Assembly: GCF_003710915.1 (NCBI RefSeq)
Contig: NZ_RHHR01000050.1
Span: forward strand, 1 to 62,556
Direction of reading: 5' to 3'
Origin: Brevibacillus invocatus
Lineage (GTDB): Bacteria > Bacillota > Bacilli > Brevibacillales > Brevibacillaceae
DNA length: 62,556 nt
Shown here: in pieces, positions 19,988 to 32,302 of the stretch
Numbering within the stretch: the stretch's first letter is position 1
How the letters are laid out: each line of letters opens with the position of its first letter
Notes under the pieces: generated by a model
The model's input: only the letters and a program-made list of their open reading frames with translations
What the model was told of the DNA's origin: nothing
Databases searched by the model: none
Made by a program: the position numbers and the translations under genes

Positions 19988-20156
19988 TAAACTTGAAAGA
20001 AGATCATAAACAGGGCTAATATGCTATTTTAATTGATACGACATAATTTCTACCTCCTCCTCAGTGAATTAGATTCGATTTTCTATCGATATTCAATTTT
20101 CAATCTCTACAGTAAGACTACATCACCTCTTTTTTCTTAGATCGCCTAAAGTAAAA

Positions 20157-20984
20157 TCACGTTTCATATTTGCCAAAATACTTATGGAAGATCTCAGGAT
20201 CACGTTTCTTTATCGATAGAATTGTGCTTTTGAATGCACTTTTTACTATTTTTCTCTGATCATTTGATAAAATTTTTAACACATGTATCGAATCCTCGAT
20301 ATATTTGATTCCTTCAGCAGTCGAAAAAATTTTCATGATATTCCATCTCACATGTTCGTTTTCTGAATTAATCCAAATATTTAATCGATTGATAAGATGT
20401 TTCGGATAGTATTTTAATATTCCATCCCCAATTGCAAACGCTCCTAAGTTCCTTTTAACATATCTGTCTTCATCACATAATAAGGGCTCGATCAAATCAA
20501 TAAGCAGGTCTGCATAGTTCTCTTCCAATTTCCTTGCTGAATATTTTACCGCTACTACTACAGCTCTTCTGACATTTGGTGAATGATTTTTCGTCCAGCC
20601 CAATAGAACAGGGTAAAAGTTTTGAAAGTTATTTGTTAATACAATAGCACATGCACTTGCAACCCACTCTCTTACTTCCCAGTGGGTATTATCCGCTAGT
20701 TTTAATAAAACCGAGTTTACTTCTGAAGGATTAACATTGTAATGAGTGGCTAATACTATGGCTCCTAACTCTTCACCTGTCGGACTTTTCGAATTCGCGA
20801 GTTGAATACCAACATTGTAGATTGTCGCTGATTGTTGTAAGCCCAGGTAAATTATTTTTAGCGCCTTATCTTTGACTGATTGTTTGGGGGTAATTGCATG
20901 TTTTGTGACTTGCATATGCAAAATATCAAGCATTACAGAAATATCACTTCTTACTACAGCATCTTGAAATCGTTCTTCCCACAA
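20157..20984 (-). CDS. HEAT-repeat protein (DNA alkylation repair-like)
   Basis: A 275-residue all-helical protein with repeated HEAT-like units (WEVREWVASACAIVL, NVRRAVVVAVKYSARK, DRYVKRNLGAFAIGDG, EHVRWNIMKIFST), the pattern of AlkD-like proteins. I cannot confirm glycosylase residues. It opens with TTG and lacks a clear ribosome site, so expression is uncertain. AT-rich, single gene. Confidence 0.65.
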   Translation of the reverse strand: MWEERFQDAVVRSDISVMLDILHMQVTKHAITPKQSVKDKALKIIYLGLQQSATIYNVGIQLANSKSPTGEELGAIVLATHYNVNPSEVNSVLLKLADNTHWEVREWVASACAIVLTNNFQNFYPVLLGWTKNHSPNVRRAVVVAVKYSARKLEENYADLLIDLIEPLLCDEDRYVKRNLGAFAIGDGILKYYPKHLINRLNIWINSENEHVRWNIMKIFSTAEGIKYIEDSIHVLKILSNDQRKIVKSAFKSTILSIKKRDPEIFHKYFGKYET

Positions 20985-21103
20985 ATGGCATCGCCTACTC
21001 TCTATTTTTCTGCATTAAGGGAGTAATATTCATCCATAGGTTAGGTGAGTCTGCCCTACCTTTACCTCCGATATCGAATGCTCGTGAGTGTAACCTAACA
21101 GGA

Positions 21104-21634
21104 TTAGTTTCGTTTGTTATACTCATATTCTGATTTTAAAATGGACATTAGGAAAAGAGATTCAAACTCGTCTCCAATTTTCAAGCATTCTCTTAGTGTT
21201 CCTTCTATAGAGAATCCTTCCAACTCATAAACGGATTTCGCACGATCATTATTTACTTTTACATCTAACCATAATCTGTTCGCTTTTAGTTCTTCAAATA
21301 CCCATTTTTTAATAAGCTTTAAGGCTTCTCTCCCAACCCCCTTTCCCTTCTCAGTAATGACTATCCTCATAAATTCAATACTTTGGTTTGGATTCTGTAA
21401 ACCAGCAATAATAATGAATCCCAATGGATAGTTTGTCTCTTTATCTTCAATAATCAAATGAGCGATGTCTTCATTGTTAATAGCACTCTCATGTTTCCTT
21501 CTTTGCCACGGAATAATAAATTTCTTGTTCTCTTCTCTTGATTCAACACGAATTACGAAGTCAAGGTCACACAAGTTTGTTTGGCGAAGGCGAATTCTTG
21601 GTGATTCTTCGAAAATGGTAGTGGATATGTTCAT
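21104..21634 (-). CDS. GNAT-family N-acetyltransferase (RimJ/RimL-like)
   Basis: A 176-residue acetyltransferase. It opens with RIRLRQTNLCDLDFVIRVES and has IVITEKGKGVGREALKLIKK (acetyl-CoA loop) and LWLDVKVNNDRAKSVYELEGF, the standard GNAT motifs. The start at 21634 is set by AAAGGAGCATAAA upstream; the longer frame to 21769 is not supported. Substrate unknown. Confidence 0.85.
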   Translation of the reverse strand: MNISTTIFEESPRIRLRQTNLCDLDFVIRVESREENKKFIIPWQRRKHESAINNEDIAHLIIEDKETNYPLGFIIIAGLQNPNQSIEFMRIVITEKGKGVGREALKLIKKWVFEELKANRLWLDVKVNNDRAKSVYELEGFSIEGTLRECLKIGDEFESLFLMSILKSEYEYNKRN

Positions 21635-21855
21635 TTTATGCTCCTTTGTAAGATTTAAGCGTAAAAAATTTAAATTCTTTCGCCTAGATAGATCTAAATT
21701 ATTTTTAAGTGCCAGTTTTATATTATACAAAGTATTTAAACAATTATTTAAACAACCCGTCCCTAACAAGACGGGTTACGCATGTTTGTTTTGAACAGTA
21801 AAATAAACTTATTGTCGTTCAACAACTTTACGTTGACATAGTTTTGTCAGTACCC

Positions 21856-24138
21856 CTAATTTGTTGTTTCCTGACTTTGTAATAGTTCAGGGAATAAATA
21901 ATGTATAACATGCATGGTTAAACGTCGAGGCTTTCCTTTGTATGGAAAAACATGCATATACATTGATGGATTAAAGTTCGCTTCAATAATTCCGTAAGCG
22001 TTTTTATTAGCTGCAGGAACTTCTGTATTTTCAATAATCAAATCAATTCCGCAAATTTTGACTCCAAGTGCGGATACAGCATCCGCTGCTATTTTTTTAT
22101 AATCCTCAGGTATTTGATCTGTTACATCAATCGAGTCTCCACCTGTACTTATATTAGAGTTTTCACGTAAATAGATAATTTTTCCATTTTCAGGAATTGA
22201 ATTTATTTGATATCCTTGACCTTTAAGCATCAGGTTCTCCAATTCACCCAATTGTATACTTTCTAAAGGGGTTCGATGATCTCTTCCCCTTAACGGGTCA
22301 CGATTCTTTTGAATGACTAACTCTTCAATTGTATGGTTGCCGTCACCTTTAACATTCGCAGGAATTCGTAATAAAACAGCATACACTTTTTCATCTAAAA
22401 CAAAAAATCGATATTCTGTTCCTTTAATAAATTCTTCTATTAGTATAGAGGAGTCCTCTTTAAACGCCAGTGTGATGGCTTTTTGATAATCTTCGTAATT
22501 TGCTCCTTCTTTAAAGATTGAAATTCCCAATCCATAGTTTGTTGTTTTCGGCTTCACAACAAAAGATTTGGAAGAAAATAAATCATAGGAACGTAAAGCC
22601 TGTTCGATTGTCTGGAATTCCTCACCTTTCGGCACGCGGAATCCATGTTGTTGAAGTATCTTCTTTGTGACTGTTTTATTTTCCATAATTAATGCTGATA
22701 CATAGCTATCTTTACTTGTCATATTCCCATTTTTCACATATTCAACATGGTCTTTTAGTTGAAGCTTCAAAAATTGATCTTGCCGATCCAAAACCTCTAC
22801 TTTGATTCCTTGCTGAATCGCATCAAACATTAAAATCTGAGTGGACAACTCCATGTCGATAAATCCTGATAATTGATATGGCTTCTCCCATGATTTTTTA
22901 TAGTTTTCTTTCGCAATAGAAGTAGCCACTTCGTTTTGACTGCTTTTTTCACTCTCTTCATATAGTCTTCCAGCCAGAGTCTTACTTGGGTTCATTAACA
23001 TTTCTCTGAGATGAACAAATAACGTATCCGAAACTGTTAAATTTAAGATTTCCACTAAATGTTCCATCTCATGAATTATATTTTTAGCTTCTGCTTCAAA
23101 TTTGGTAGGCTCTAATGGATGCTCAAGAGCCACTATATCATTGTTAACGTCGCCCATTTTTACCCACTCATCACAATTTTCCCCCTCATCTTTCCATAGT
23201 AAATAAATTAAGAAAAGATGGAGAAATTCTGCTTGTTCATAGCTAATTCCATACGTTTCAAAAGGATTTAAATCGATATTACGCAATTCGATATAACGAA
23301 TACCATGAACTTCTAATTCCGCGGCATTACGCCCACCTCTTAAACGGACAGGTGAATAAAATTCTTTTTCTGCAGATAGAAGTCCTTTTTTAACCATCGA
23401 AGAAAGATCTGTTAGATAGTTCTGTATACTGCTATATGACACTTGAACATCATTAGAATTAGTGTAACCATACTTACTGCTGCTTCGAATGCTTCTTACT
23501 GCCTCATTCAACAAATCCTTTTCAAAAAAATTTTTTTCACTAATAGGAGATGCTCCATAAAAATAAGTGACTATCCATCGATAATGTAAATAGTTTCTTG
23601 TGGCTTTTAGGTAAATCTCTGTTTTAAAATGGATATAATCTTTAATCTCCGATTGTGCATTAAATAATGCTTGAATTAACTCATCGCCAAATTCAAAGTT
23701 AAAATGAACACCACAAAGCATTTGCTTACGACGGCCATAAGAATTGGATAAAGTTTGGCGATATCGCACATTTTCATCACTTTTCAATTTTGCAATCACG
23801 ATATTTTCTTCTTTTTCTGGTAACTGTGGCGGCATGCTCAATGGCCAAAGCATCTCATTTTTACCCATAGAACGATAAGCAACGTCATGGATTGCGGCTA
23901 GATAATTAAACAGTTCCTCTAATGTCTCAGCAACAGGTGTAATTATTTCCATCTGTAATTCTGAAAAATCCCGCTGAATATACGGATGCTCATCTTGCTG
24001 CGAAATACTTTTAGGGTGATCTGTTTTAGCTAAATTTCCGGATAAGTCAACTCGCTTACTCTCTTTTTCAACTCCATAACGGGCTTTTAATAAATATGGT
24101 TTCACTTGGTCATCGACTAACATTTTCTTAAAATCCAT
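21856..24138 (-). CDS. gshF: Bifunctional glutathione synthetase (GshF/GshAB)
   Basis: A 760-residue fusion. The N-terminal glutamate-cysteine ligase part (about 1-470) contains MLCGVHFNFEF, YLKATRNYLHYRWIVTYFYGASP and VRLRGGRNAAELEVHGIRYIELR. The C-terminal ATP-grasp part (about 480-760) contains FVVKPKTTNYGLGISIF, ILIEEFIKGTEYRFFVL, VCGIDLI-type (KICGIDLIIEN) and EANFNPSMYMH. It makes glutathione from Glu, Cys and Gly. Bacilli normally use bacillithiol, so this looks acquired, and it sits next to two glutathione-dependent enzymes. Confidence 0.93.
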   Translation of the reverse strand: MDFKKMLVDDQVKPYLLKARYGVEKESKRVDLSGNLAKTDHPKSISQQDEHPYIQRDFSELQMEIITPVAETLEELFNYLAAIHDVAYRSMGKNEMLWPLSMPPQLPEKEENIVIAKLKSDENVRYRQTLSNSYGRRKQMLCGVHFNFEFGDELIQALFNAQSEIKDYIHFKTEIYLKATRNYLHYRWIVTYFYGASPISEKNFFEKDLLNEAVRSIRSSSKYGYTNSNDVQVSYSSIQNYLTDLSSMVKKGLLSAEKEFYSPVRLRGGRNAAELEVHGIRYIELRNIDLNPFETYGISYEQAEFLHLFLIYLLWKDEGENCDEWVKMGDVNNDIVALEHPLEPTKFEAEAKNIIHEMEHLVEILNLTVSDTLFVHLREMLMNPSKTLAGRLYEESEKSSQNEVATSIAKENYKKSWEKPYQLSGFIDMELSTQILMFDAIQQGIKVEVLDRQDQFLKLQLKDHVEYVKNGNMTSKDSYVSALIMENKTVTKKILQQHGFRVPKGEEFQTIEQALRSYDLFSSKSFVVKPKTTNYGLGISIFKEGANYEDYQKAITLAFKEDSSILIEEFIKGTEYRFFVLDEKVYAVLLRIPANVKGDGNHTIEELVIQKNRDPLRGRDHRTPLESIQLGELENLMLKGQGYQINSIPENGKIIYLRENSNISTGGDSIDVTDQIPEDYKKIAADAVSALGVKICGIDLIIENTEVPAANKNAYGIIEANFNPSMYMHVFPYKGKPRRLTMHVIHYLFPELLQSQETTN

Positions 24139-24173
24139 AGGTAATTTCCCCCCTAATTAAAGCATTCGTCTTT

Positions 24174-24222
24174 TTAGATAAAAATATCCACATTCAGTTA
24201 CAATGTGGATATTTTTATTTCA
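24174..24222 (-). terminator. Terminator between fghA and gshF
   Basis: AAATATCCACATT pairs with AATGTGGATATTT around a seven-base loop and is followed by T-rich sequence on the minus strand. gshF is thus at least partly separated from the adhC-fghA transcript. Confidence 0.7.
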
Positions 24223-24235
24223 ATTCCTAAATGAA

Positions 24236-26546
<2,311 letters not shown>

Positions 26547-27133
26547 TTAATCTCTATAAGTTCCTTTCAATTTAGCTGCTTTGATTGAAATTAAATCCAT
26601 TAACTCAGGTGACAAAGCATCATAGGTAGGCAGGCCTTTATCGTGTAAAGCGTTTCTAACTTCACTCATTTTTGAAGCTGGTGATCCTGTTTCAATTATT
26701 GAAGAAACAAACCCTGCGAATTTAGGTGCTGACCACCTTTTTCGTCAGATAATTCGGTGTGTACAAAATCTAGTCCATAAAATGCGTGGTCCTTATTTTC
26801 GATTCTTCCAAATAAGTGAGCTCCACAATCTTTACATGCATAACGTTGAATTATTGATGATTCATCGACAATCTGTAATTTATCTTCATTCTTTAAAACT
26901 TTAACATTTTCTCTACCGACAACGGCAACAAGAGAAAAAATAGCACCTTCTGGTTTCCAACATTTAGAACAGCCGCAGGCATGGTTGTGCATAGTTTGTG
27001 CCTCAACAGCTACTTCTACAGGATTGTTTTCACATAAACATTTTAATGTTCCACCAGAAAAACTGGGGTCTTCTTCATAAGAATATCCGTTATCTAATCT
27101 TGGGTGAAGGAAAATTTTTGACATAAAATACAT
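26547..27133 (-). pseudogene. gfa: Glutathione-dependent formaldehyde-activating enzyme, frameshifted
   Basis: Gfa is reported to speed the condensation of formaldehyde with glutathione. Zinc-binding motifs are intact ([20 protein letters not shown]). After [13 protein letters not shown] (near 26725) the frame goes wrong and stops at 26696. In the next frame the family's C-terminus resumes ([21 protein letters not shown], then GLPTYDALSPELMDLI) and ends at 26547. Loss of one T in a GGTTGG run explains it. A truncated 145-residue protein may still be made, so activity is uncertain. Confidence 0.8.
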
Positions 27134-27361
27134 CTGCCTTTCTTTATTTAATAGTCTTAATGAAAATTACTATGATTCTTTTGTTCCATGATTATACGTG
27201 TAATTATTTTCACAAGGGGAGGTGTGGTCGCAATATACCAGTTCGTTTGCATATTTGTGGGAAGATCCTTTTAGACTTAAGTTTCAACCGTACAAGTTGT
27301 AATGAAGATATTTGTTGTTCACCGAAATACTCTAAGTGTTTCTATTACACTCGATTTAGTC

Positions 27362-28085
<724 letters not shown>

Positions 28086-28138
28086 TAATTTACACTTACC
28101 ATAATTACATATTATAATAAAATGAATAATACTGACGT

Positions 28139-28158
28139 TTTTGTCACTATAAACAAAA
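28139..28158. promoter_or_regulatory. Dyad in the hxlR-adhC' intergenic region, candidate HxlR operator
   Basis: TTTTGTCACTATAAACAAAA has matching half-sites TTTTGT and ACAAAA. The same element lies upstream of the intact adhC at 26271-26290. HxlR proteins bind such dyads near their own and their target promoters. Confidence 0.5.
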
Positions 28159-28183
28159 TAACAGCAAAGAAGGGAAAATAAAA

Positions 28184-28546
28184 ATGGAAATCGAATATAA
28201 AGAAAAAACTTTTTTTACTAGCAAAGATTTGGCTTTATCAGTTATAGGTGGACGATGGAAAATAGCGATCATATGGTGTTTGCTCCAACAATCCCCATTA
28301 AGGTTAAGCGATATACAAAAATACCTTCCTGATGTCAATCAACGTATGTTAATTAGACAATTAAGGGAATTAGAAGATGATAAAATAATTACTAGATGTG
28401 TATACCCGGTTGTACCTCCTAAAGTGGAATATGAACTAAGTGAAATTGGTTTACTTCTAGAACCCGTGGTAACTTCCATTTGTGATTGGGGAGATAATTT
28501 TAGATTATTTTTAGAGGAAAATTCCGATGAAGCATCTGTTGAATAA
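28184..28546 (+). CDS. HxlR-family regulator
   Basis: A 120-residue winged-helix protein (LALSVIGGRWKIAIIWCLLQ, VNQRMLIRQLRELEDDKII, VPPKVEYELSEIG), typical HxlR/YodB. Family members respond to aldehydes, quinones or thiol stress. It is divergent from the degenerate adhC copy, and its promoter region was duplicated upstream of the intact adhC, so control of the formaldehyde genes is likely. AAGGG precedes the ATG. Its 3' end abuts the truncated tnsB. Confidence 0.88.
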   Translation: MEIEYKEKTFFTSKDLALSVIGGRWKIAIIWCLLQQSPLRLSDIQKYLPDVNQRMLIRQLRELEDDKIITRCVYPVVPPKVEYELSEIGLLLEPVVTSICDWGDNFRLFLEENSDEASVE

Positions 28547-28660
28547 GATTGAATATCCTAGATCTGGAGCTGCACGATCGATCCAAAGGATTCTTTCACA
28601 ATCTTGCATTTTCCCTTCCGGGGTATCTCGCTTCAGTACGTTATTCACAAATAAGCTCAC
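28547..28660 (-). pseudogene. 5' remnant of a tnsB transposase gene
   Basis: A GTG at 28660, two bases after the tnsA' stop and behind a strong GGAGGG site, starts a frame reading VSLFVNNVLKRDTP..., then CERILWIDRAAPDLGYSI. This lines up with the start of the intact TnsB at 51818 (LFENMVVEWRLPDTEERYIE, then RILWISPSRDLLFSI). Homology ends after about 38 codons where the hxlR 3' end begins. The rest of tnsB is gone from this locus. Confidence 0.8.
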
Positions 28661-28662
28661 TT

Positions 28663-29493
28663 CTATATCCCTCCAACTGGAAAGTTGTTCTCTTTGATTA
28701 TCAAGGGATTTAAGGTTGAGCTAACCCGTTGCTTCATATCAATCACCCAATATCGATTGGCGATTAGGTGCTTCACAATTTGAATACAAGTTCCCTTAGG
28801 AAGTGCATACTGCTTATCTAAAGCTAAGGTCACTTTGGCCAGCGGGGTATCGCTCTGCCTAAGTGCATTAAAGAGATTTGGTTGCATTTCGTTTACAAGA
28901 TCTTTGTTAACATGTCCTAGAGAACTTAATGTCTTGGCCGAGTGAAGCCACTCGACATTCTTTACTAAATCATAGTTAATTTGTTGCTCAGTGATTAAAA
29001 ACCACTCAACCCCCATCTCCTTAAGGAACTGCTTCTCGATTTGCATTTTCTCCAGAGTTCTTCTATTCAACTTGCTGATTGGTTTTATAGAGTGCGCGAT
29101 AAAACTGACGTCTTCTCCATTCTTTACTGTAAGAACCATATCTACTGTCATAACGATTGGATGCTTGGTATTTGGATCAATCGGATGTCGAATTCCAAGC
29201 TTCTGAGCGATAAACAGTGTTTTCTCAATAGGTAGTAGCGGGAACTGCTCCCGAATATCGACTACTTCTTCAGACCATTCCATCTGATAATGATGCGCGA
29301 GTTCAAAATGTTCCGACAGGTAATGATGAAGCCGCCCACTCTTCCACCCAAGTACCCTCGTTACTACCCCTGTCGAGGGCACATCATGAATCGTTAGCCA
29401 CGGTTTATACTCAGCAAAGTGCCCCGCTCCTCTCCCCTCCTTTATTCTTCGTGCTATCGATGCTACAGTAGTTCTTGTTCTAGCTTTAGCCAC
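28663..29493 (-). CDS. tnsA: TnsA-like endonuclease of the older Tn7-like element
   Basis: The protein is clearly homologous to the TnsA at 51824-52648: RRIKEGRGAGHFAEYKPWL, IHDVPSTGVVTRVLGWKSGR, VVDIREQFPLLPIEKTL, GIRHPIDPNTKHPIVMTVD. It is full length. TnsA makes the 5' cuts at transposon ends together with TnsB. The start is the GTG at 29493, eight bases past AGAGG. The catalytic Asp is kept in VMTVDMVL; the expected Lys lies in HSIKPIS. Its partner tnsB is truncated next door, so it is an orphan. Confidence 0.88.
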   Translation of the reverse strand: MAKARTRTTVASIARRIKEGRGAGHFAEYKPWLTIHDVPSTGVVTRVLGWKSGRLHHYLSEHFELAHHYQMEWSEEVVDIREQFPLLPIEKTLFIAQKLGIRHPIDPNTKHPIVMTVDMVLTVKNGEDVSFIAHSIKPISKLNRRTLEKMQIEKQFLKEMGVEWFLITEQQINYDLVKNVEWLHSAKTLSSLGHVNKDLVNEMQPNLFNALRQSDTPLAKVTLALDKQYALPKGTCIQIVKHLIANRYWVIDMKQRVSSTLNPLIIKENNFPVGGI

Positions 29494-29666
29494 TATTCTC
29501 ACCTCTTTTTGTTAAATTTTTCTCGACATAAACATGAATCGAGAAGAATAATATTTAACACGGATAATATACAATTATTAATTAACCTGTCAATGGATAT
29601 TGTTAAAAAAAAATCAACTATGTTATTCTTAAAGGGAAATGCGTGAGATCAATGGAGGTCATTACA

Positions 29667-30161
29667 ATGTCTCAACTCGGGGAACGAATTAAAGAACAGA
29701 GAATAAAGCAGAAGTGGACCCAAGATGTCCTTGCTCAAAAAATTGGCACTTCAAAGCACGTTATTTCAAATTGGGAACGCGGGGTGGCGAACCCTGATTA
29801 CAAACAAATTGTCCTTTTGTGTAATACCCTCTCTGTATCAGCTGATTATTTGCTCGGCATTACAGAGTTTCCAGATCCATACTACAAGGACCCATTTGGT
29901 CAGTTACTCTTACTCCCTCATGTCGACTACTCATTTGTTAAGAAGAACGCATGGGATTTACTGAAGCTTATTAACTCTGGAATCGTATTGTCTGTGAACA
30001 ATGAGAAACTTACCAGTAAAGATAAACTCCTACTTCACGAAGTAATTTCATCGATAGTCAGTAGGCTTCACGAGGTGACTCTGGAGACCGAAGAAAGAGT
30101 AAAAGAACAGCTTGCGAAACAAATTTTGGATGAGCCTTCTCCGGACAATTCATTATTTTAG
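29667..30161 (+). CDS. Xre-family transcriptional regulator
   Basis: A 164-residue protein with an N-terminal helix-turn-helix (LGERIKEQRIKQKWTQDVLA, then GTSKHVISNWERG, NTLSVSADYLLG) and a C-terminal region of unknown role. The ATG at 29667 follows TGGAGGTCATTAC. It is divergent from the orphan tnsA with about 170 AT-rich bases between, so control of transposition genes is plausible. Confidence 0.85.
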   Translation: MSQLGERIKEQRIKQKWTQDVLAQKIGTSKHVISNWERGVANPDYKQIVLLCNTLSVSADYLLGITEFPDPYYKDPFGQLLLLPHVDYSFVKKNAWDLLKLINSGIVLSVNNEKLTSKDKLLLHEVISSIVSRLHEVTLETEERVKEQLAKQILDEPSPDNSLF

Positions 30162-30489
30162 TTTACAACGGTGTCTTCGTTTCTCTTTAAACGCTTATAT
30201 TTTTTCTAACCCTCCTGCTCTAAATGCCTGAGAAAATGACTATAATCATTTATTAACCTAGATGCCTCTTCTCGTCACTCCAGCTCATCTTTTCTCAGAT
30301 TGCTGTACTACTCCTTTGATTCTTTACTACTATAATTTTATCCGTTTATCGATATTTTAATCAGCATGAATCTTTCATTTTCACAAGCGCATTTAGAATC
30401 GTCTAAAAATCCGAAAACGGCAGCCTTGGACAAGAATCTGTCCTAGACTGCCGCTGTTTTATTGAACTATCGAACCCGTTAGTTGAATA
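30162..30489. other. Intergenic region; terminator at 30411-30462
   Basis: No gene seen. The right part holds a terminator for the DUF5071-like gene on the minus strand: CGGCAGTCTAGGACAG pairs with TGTCCAAGGCTGCCG, followed by TTTT. Confidence 0.6.
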
Positions 30490-30876
30490 TTAGCTACTGT
30501 GTCTCAATAATTCTCTTGCTACCTCATCTAATTCACTTGCTGCTTCGGATTCACTTGGATTATATGCAATCCTAATCAGTTCCGGTTTCATTTGTACGAT
30601 AGTTTCTTTAGATAGTTTACTCACTAAACCAGTTAAAACAAAGTATTTCCAGTCTTCATCGGTTGTTTCTAATACATACCTTATGTGGGGTACCAGCTCA
30701 TTACCTAATGGGAGCAAAACATCCCTTATTTCAGGATATACAGGCCAATTTCCATCTTGAAGCCATGTCATTAATTCTGGAATAACAGATCTTATAAGAT
30801 CTTTATCAAGCTTCTTAAGCTGGCCAGTCTTCTCGTGATCCATTTTATGTTGAGGAATAAAATCTCTTACGTTCAA
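30490..30876 (-). CDS. DUF5071-like small protein
   Basis: A 128-residue protein: RDFIPQHKMDHE, PELMTWLQDGNWPVYPEIRD, LGNELVPHIRYVLETTDEDW. This pattern belongs to DUF5071, short helical-repeat proteins often found among polymorphic-toxin immunity genes. No toxin is visible nearby, so the role is open. Confidence 0.7.
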   Translation of the reverse strand: MNVRDFIPQHKMDHEKTGQLKKLDKDLIRSVIPELMTWLQDGNWPVYPEIRDVLLPLGNELVPHIRYVLETTDEDWKYFVLTGLVSKLSKETIVQMKPELIRIAYNPSESEAASELDEVARELLRHSS

Positions 30877-31000
30877 TTCTATACCTCCTGCCTCTATGTG
30901 TTTTTGTTCCCTATTCTTTCAGAGTGGCATGAATTTGTCTCACTATCCTGTCCAACAGCTTAACGACAACATTGCAATCATCGTAACAAACAGCCAATAT

Positions 31001-31375
31001 TTAAGCACGAAATAGAATATCAATATCTCCATCCACAAAACCAATTCCAATTGCAGATGCACTTTTGAGGATGTTTGCAAACTCTCCTTCTTTAAGGTAA
31101 CGTTCCACTAACATCGTAATGTAGTTTAAACCTTGTTCCCAGTGTTGAATATCTCCTGATCTCTTTATAGAGAAAATATCTTCTTCCGAAGAAAAATAGT
31201 CGGTACAAGCCCAATCTGAGTCATCCTCATCGAATTCATCTGAACCAATTAAATGTATATCGTAAGTCTCTCCGGAACCTTCATATAAGTTAAAATTGAA
31301 TGCTTTTATTCCTTTGGGGATTTCTTGCTCTAAAATATGATTTAACCAATTTGAAAACAACTTATAATTCTCCAC
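31001..31375 (-). CDS. Hypothetical protein, immunity-protein-like
   Basis: A 124-residue acidic protein (DIHLIGSDEFDEDDSDWACT, YLKEGEFANILKSASAIGIG, FVDGDIDILF). The GTG start at 31375 lies eight bases after GGGGGG. The composition and layout resemble SUFU/Imm-type immunity proteins, but I do not recognise a family. It is transcribed in the same direction as the DUF5071 gene. Confidence 0.6.
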   Translation of the reverse strand: MENYKLFSNWLNHILEQEIPKGIKAFNFNLYEGSGETYDIHLIGSDEFDEDDSDWACTDYFSSEEDIFSIKRSGDIQHWEQGLNYITMLVERYLKEGEFANILKSASAIGIGFVDGDIDILFRA

Positions 31376-31813
31376 AATACATTCCCCCCTAGTCTTGTTC
31401 AATTTACTTTACTATAACATCTAAATTCCACTCAAAAGTATATAAGTAGATTGTTCTACTAAACTGCTCGTTAGCGTAATGCCCTGCCGTATGCATATAC
31501 CGTTATTTCCATAGTCTAACATTTTATCAATCTAAGACTCTTTTCTTTAAACATTGCAATGCAATTGATCTCGCCACCTCCTTTCTAATTAAACACTGTT
31601 CGACAAGCAATGTCCCGGAAGCATAAGGAACTCGAGAGTTAGTTAATTATCGATGAGGTCTCTTACCCAGCACGTTTGTCATCACAACTGAGTACAAAAT
31701 GTCTTCATAGGTTGAAGCATCAAGCTTGTTTCAGTGTGTCCGAGATTATGGGCCACCAGAAAACACTTAATCTTGTAAAAACTACGCATATCTGTACAAT
31801 TTCATATATTTTT
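31376..31813. other. Intergenic region without recognisable genes
   Basis: About 440 bases with stop codons in all frames and no RNA or repeat that I can recognise. It probably contains debris in the decayed element. Confidence 0.4.
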
Positions 31814-32143
31814 TCAGGAATTCTTTAACTTTATGATATTCATAATCTCCCTCTGGTCTCGAATTGATAACATTCTGAATCCATTGACTAGTAACAACTC
31901 TACTTTATTAAGTTCTTCGGCTAACTCTAGAATACCGTCTTTGTTTGCTACATCTCCAAATAAGAGCCATGTTGCATTAACGTTAAACACTTTAATAATT
32001 GCGAGAATAGTCTCAAGCGAAGGATTATATTTGTTCTGTTCTAGCTCACTCAGAGTTCCCTGAGATACACCAATAAGTTGTGAAAACTCAGTTTGGTTCA
32101 TCTGATTTCTCTTTCTAGTTTCCCTAATTCGCTCTCCTAACAT
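31814..32143 (-). CDS. Xre-family transcriptional regulator
   Basis: A 109-residue Cro/C1-type protein (LGERIRETRKRNQMNQTEFSQ, GVSQGTLSELEQNKYNPSLET, VNATWLLFG). AGGAGG precedes the ATG. It is the gene nearest the right terminus of the older Tn7-like element, so it may be a cargo or transposition regulator. Confidence 0.87.
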   Translation of the reverse strand: MLGERIRETRKRNQMNQTEFSQLIGVSQGTLSELEQNKYNPSLETILAIIKVFNVNATWLLFGDVANKDGILELAEELNKVELLLVNGFRMLSIRDQREIMNIIKLKNS

Positions 32144-32170
32144 TGGCTACACCTCCTTCTTCATAAAGAA

Positions 32171-32202
32171 GTCCCGATGACCTAACAAAGCGTCATCGGG
32201 AC
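32171..32202. terminator. Perfect 11-bp hairpin inside the older element's right end
   Basis: GTCCCGATGAC and GTCATCGGGAC are exact reverse complements around a 10-base loop. It lies between the terminal repeats and the first gene, as does the hairpin at 52667-52696 in the newer element, and may block incoming transcription. The T-run is weak. Confidence 0.45.
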
Positions 32203-32210
32203 TGTACTAG

Positions 32211-32298
32211 GAGTTCCACACTTTTTTTACTGGTTCCACAGTTTCTTTACTGGTTCCAGACTTTTTTTACTGGTTCCACACTTTTTTATCACCAGACA
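32211..32298. repeat. Right end of an older Tn7-like element: four 20-bp TnsB-type repeats
   Basis: Four direct repeats of 20 bases begin at 32211, 32231, 32251 and 32271, each a variant of TGGTTCCACACTTTTTTTAC. They are followed by ACCAGACA, giving a TGTCTGGT terminus when read inward. Four close sites ending in ACA is the Tn7 right-end architecture. The sequence differs wholly from the repeats of the neighbouring complete element, so this is a separate transposon family member. Confidence 0.85.
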
Positions 32299-32302
32299 AA
32301 AT
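32298..32302. repeat. Left copy of the 5-bp target duplication (AAAAT)
   Basis: AAAAT directly precedes the TGT terminus at 32303 and recurs at 52868-52872 after the ACA terminus. Tn7-type elements make 5-bp duplications. The first A is also the last base of the older element. Confidence 0.9.
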
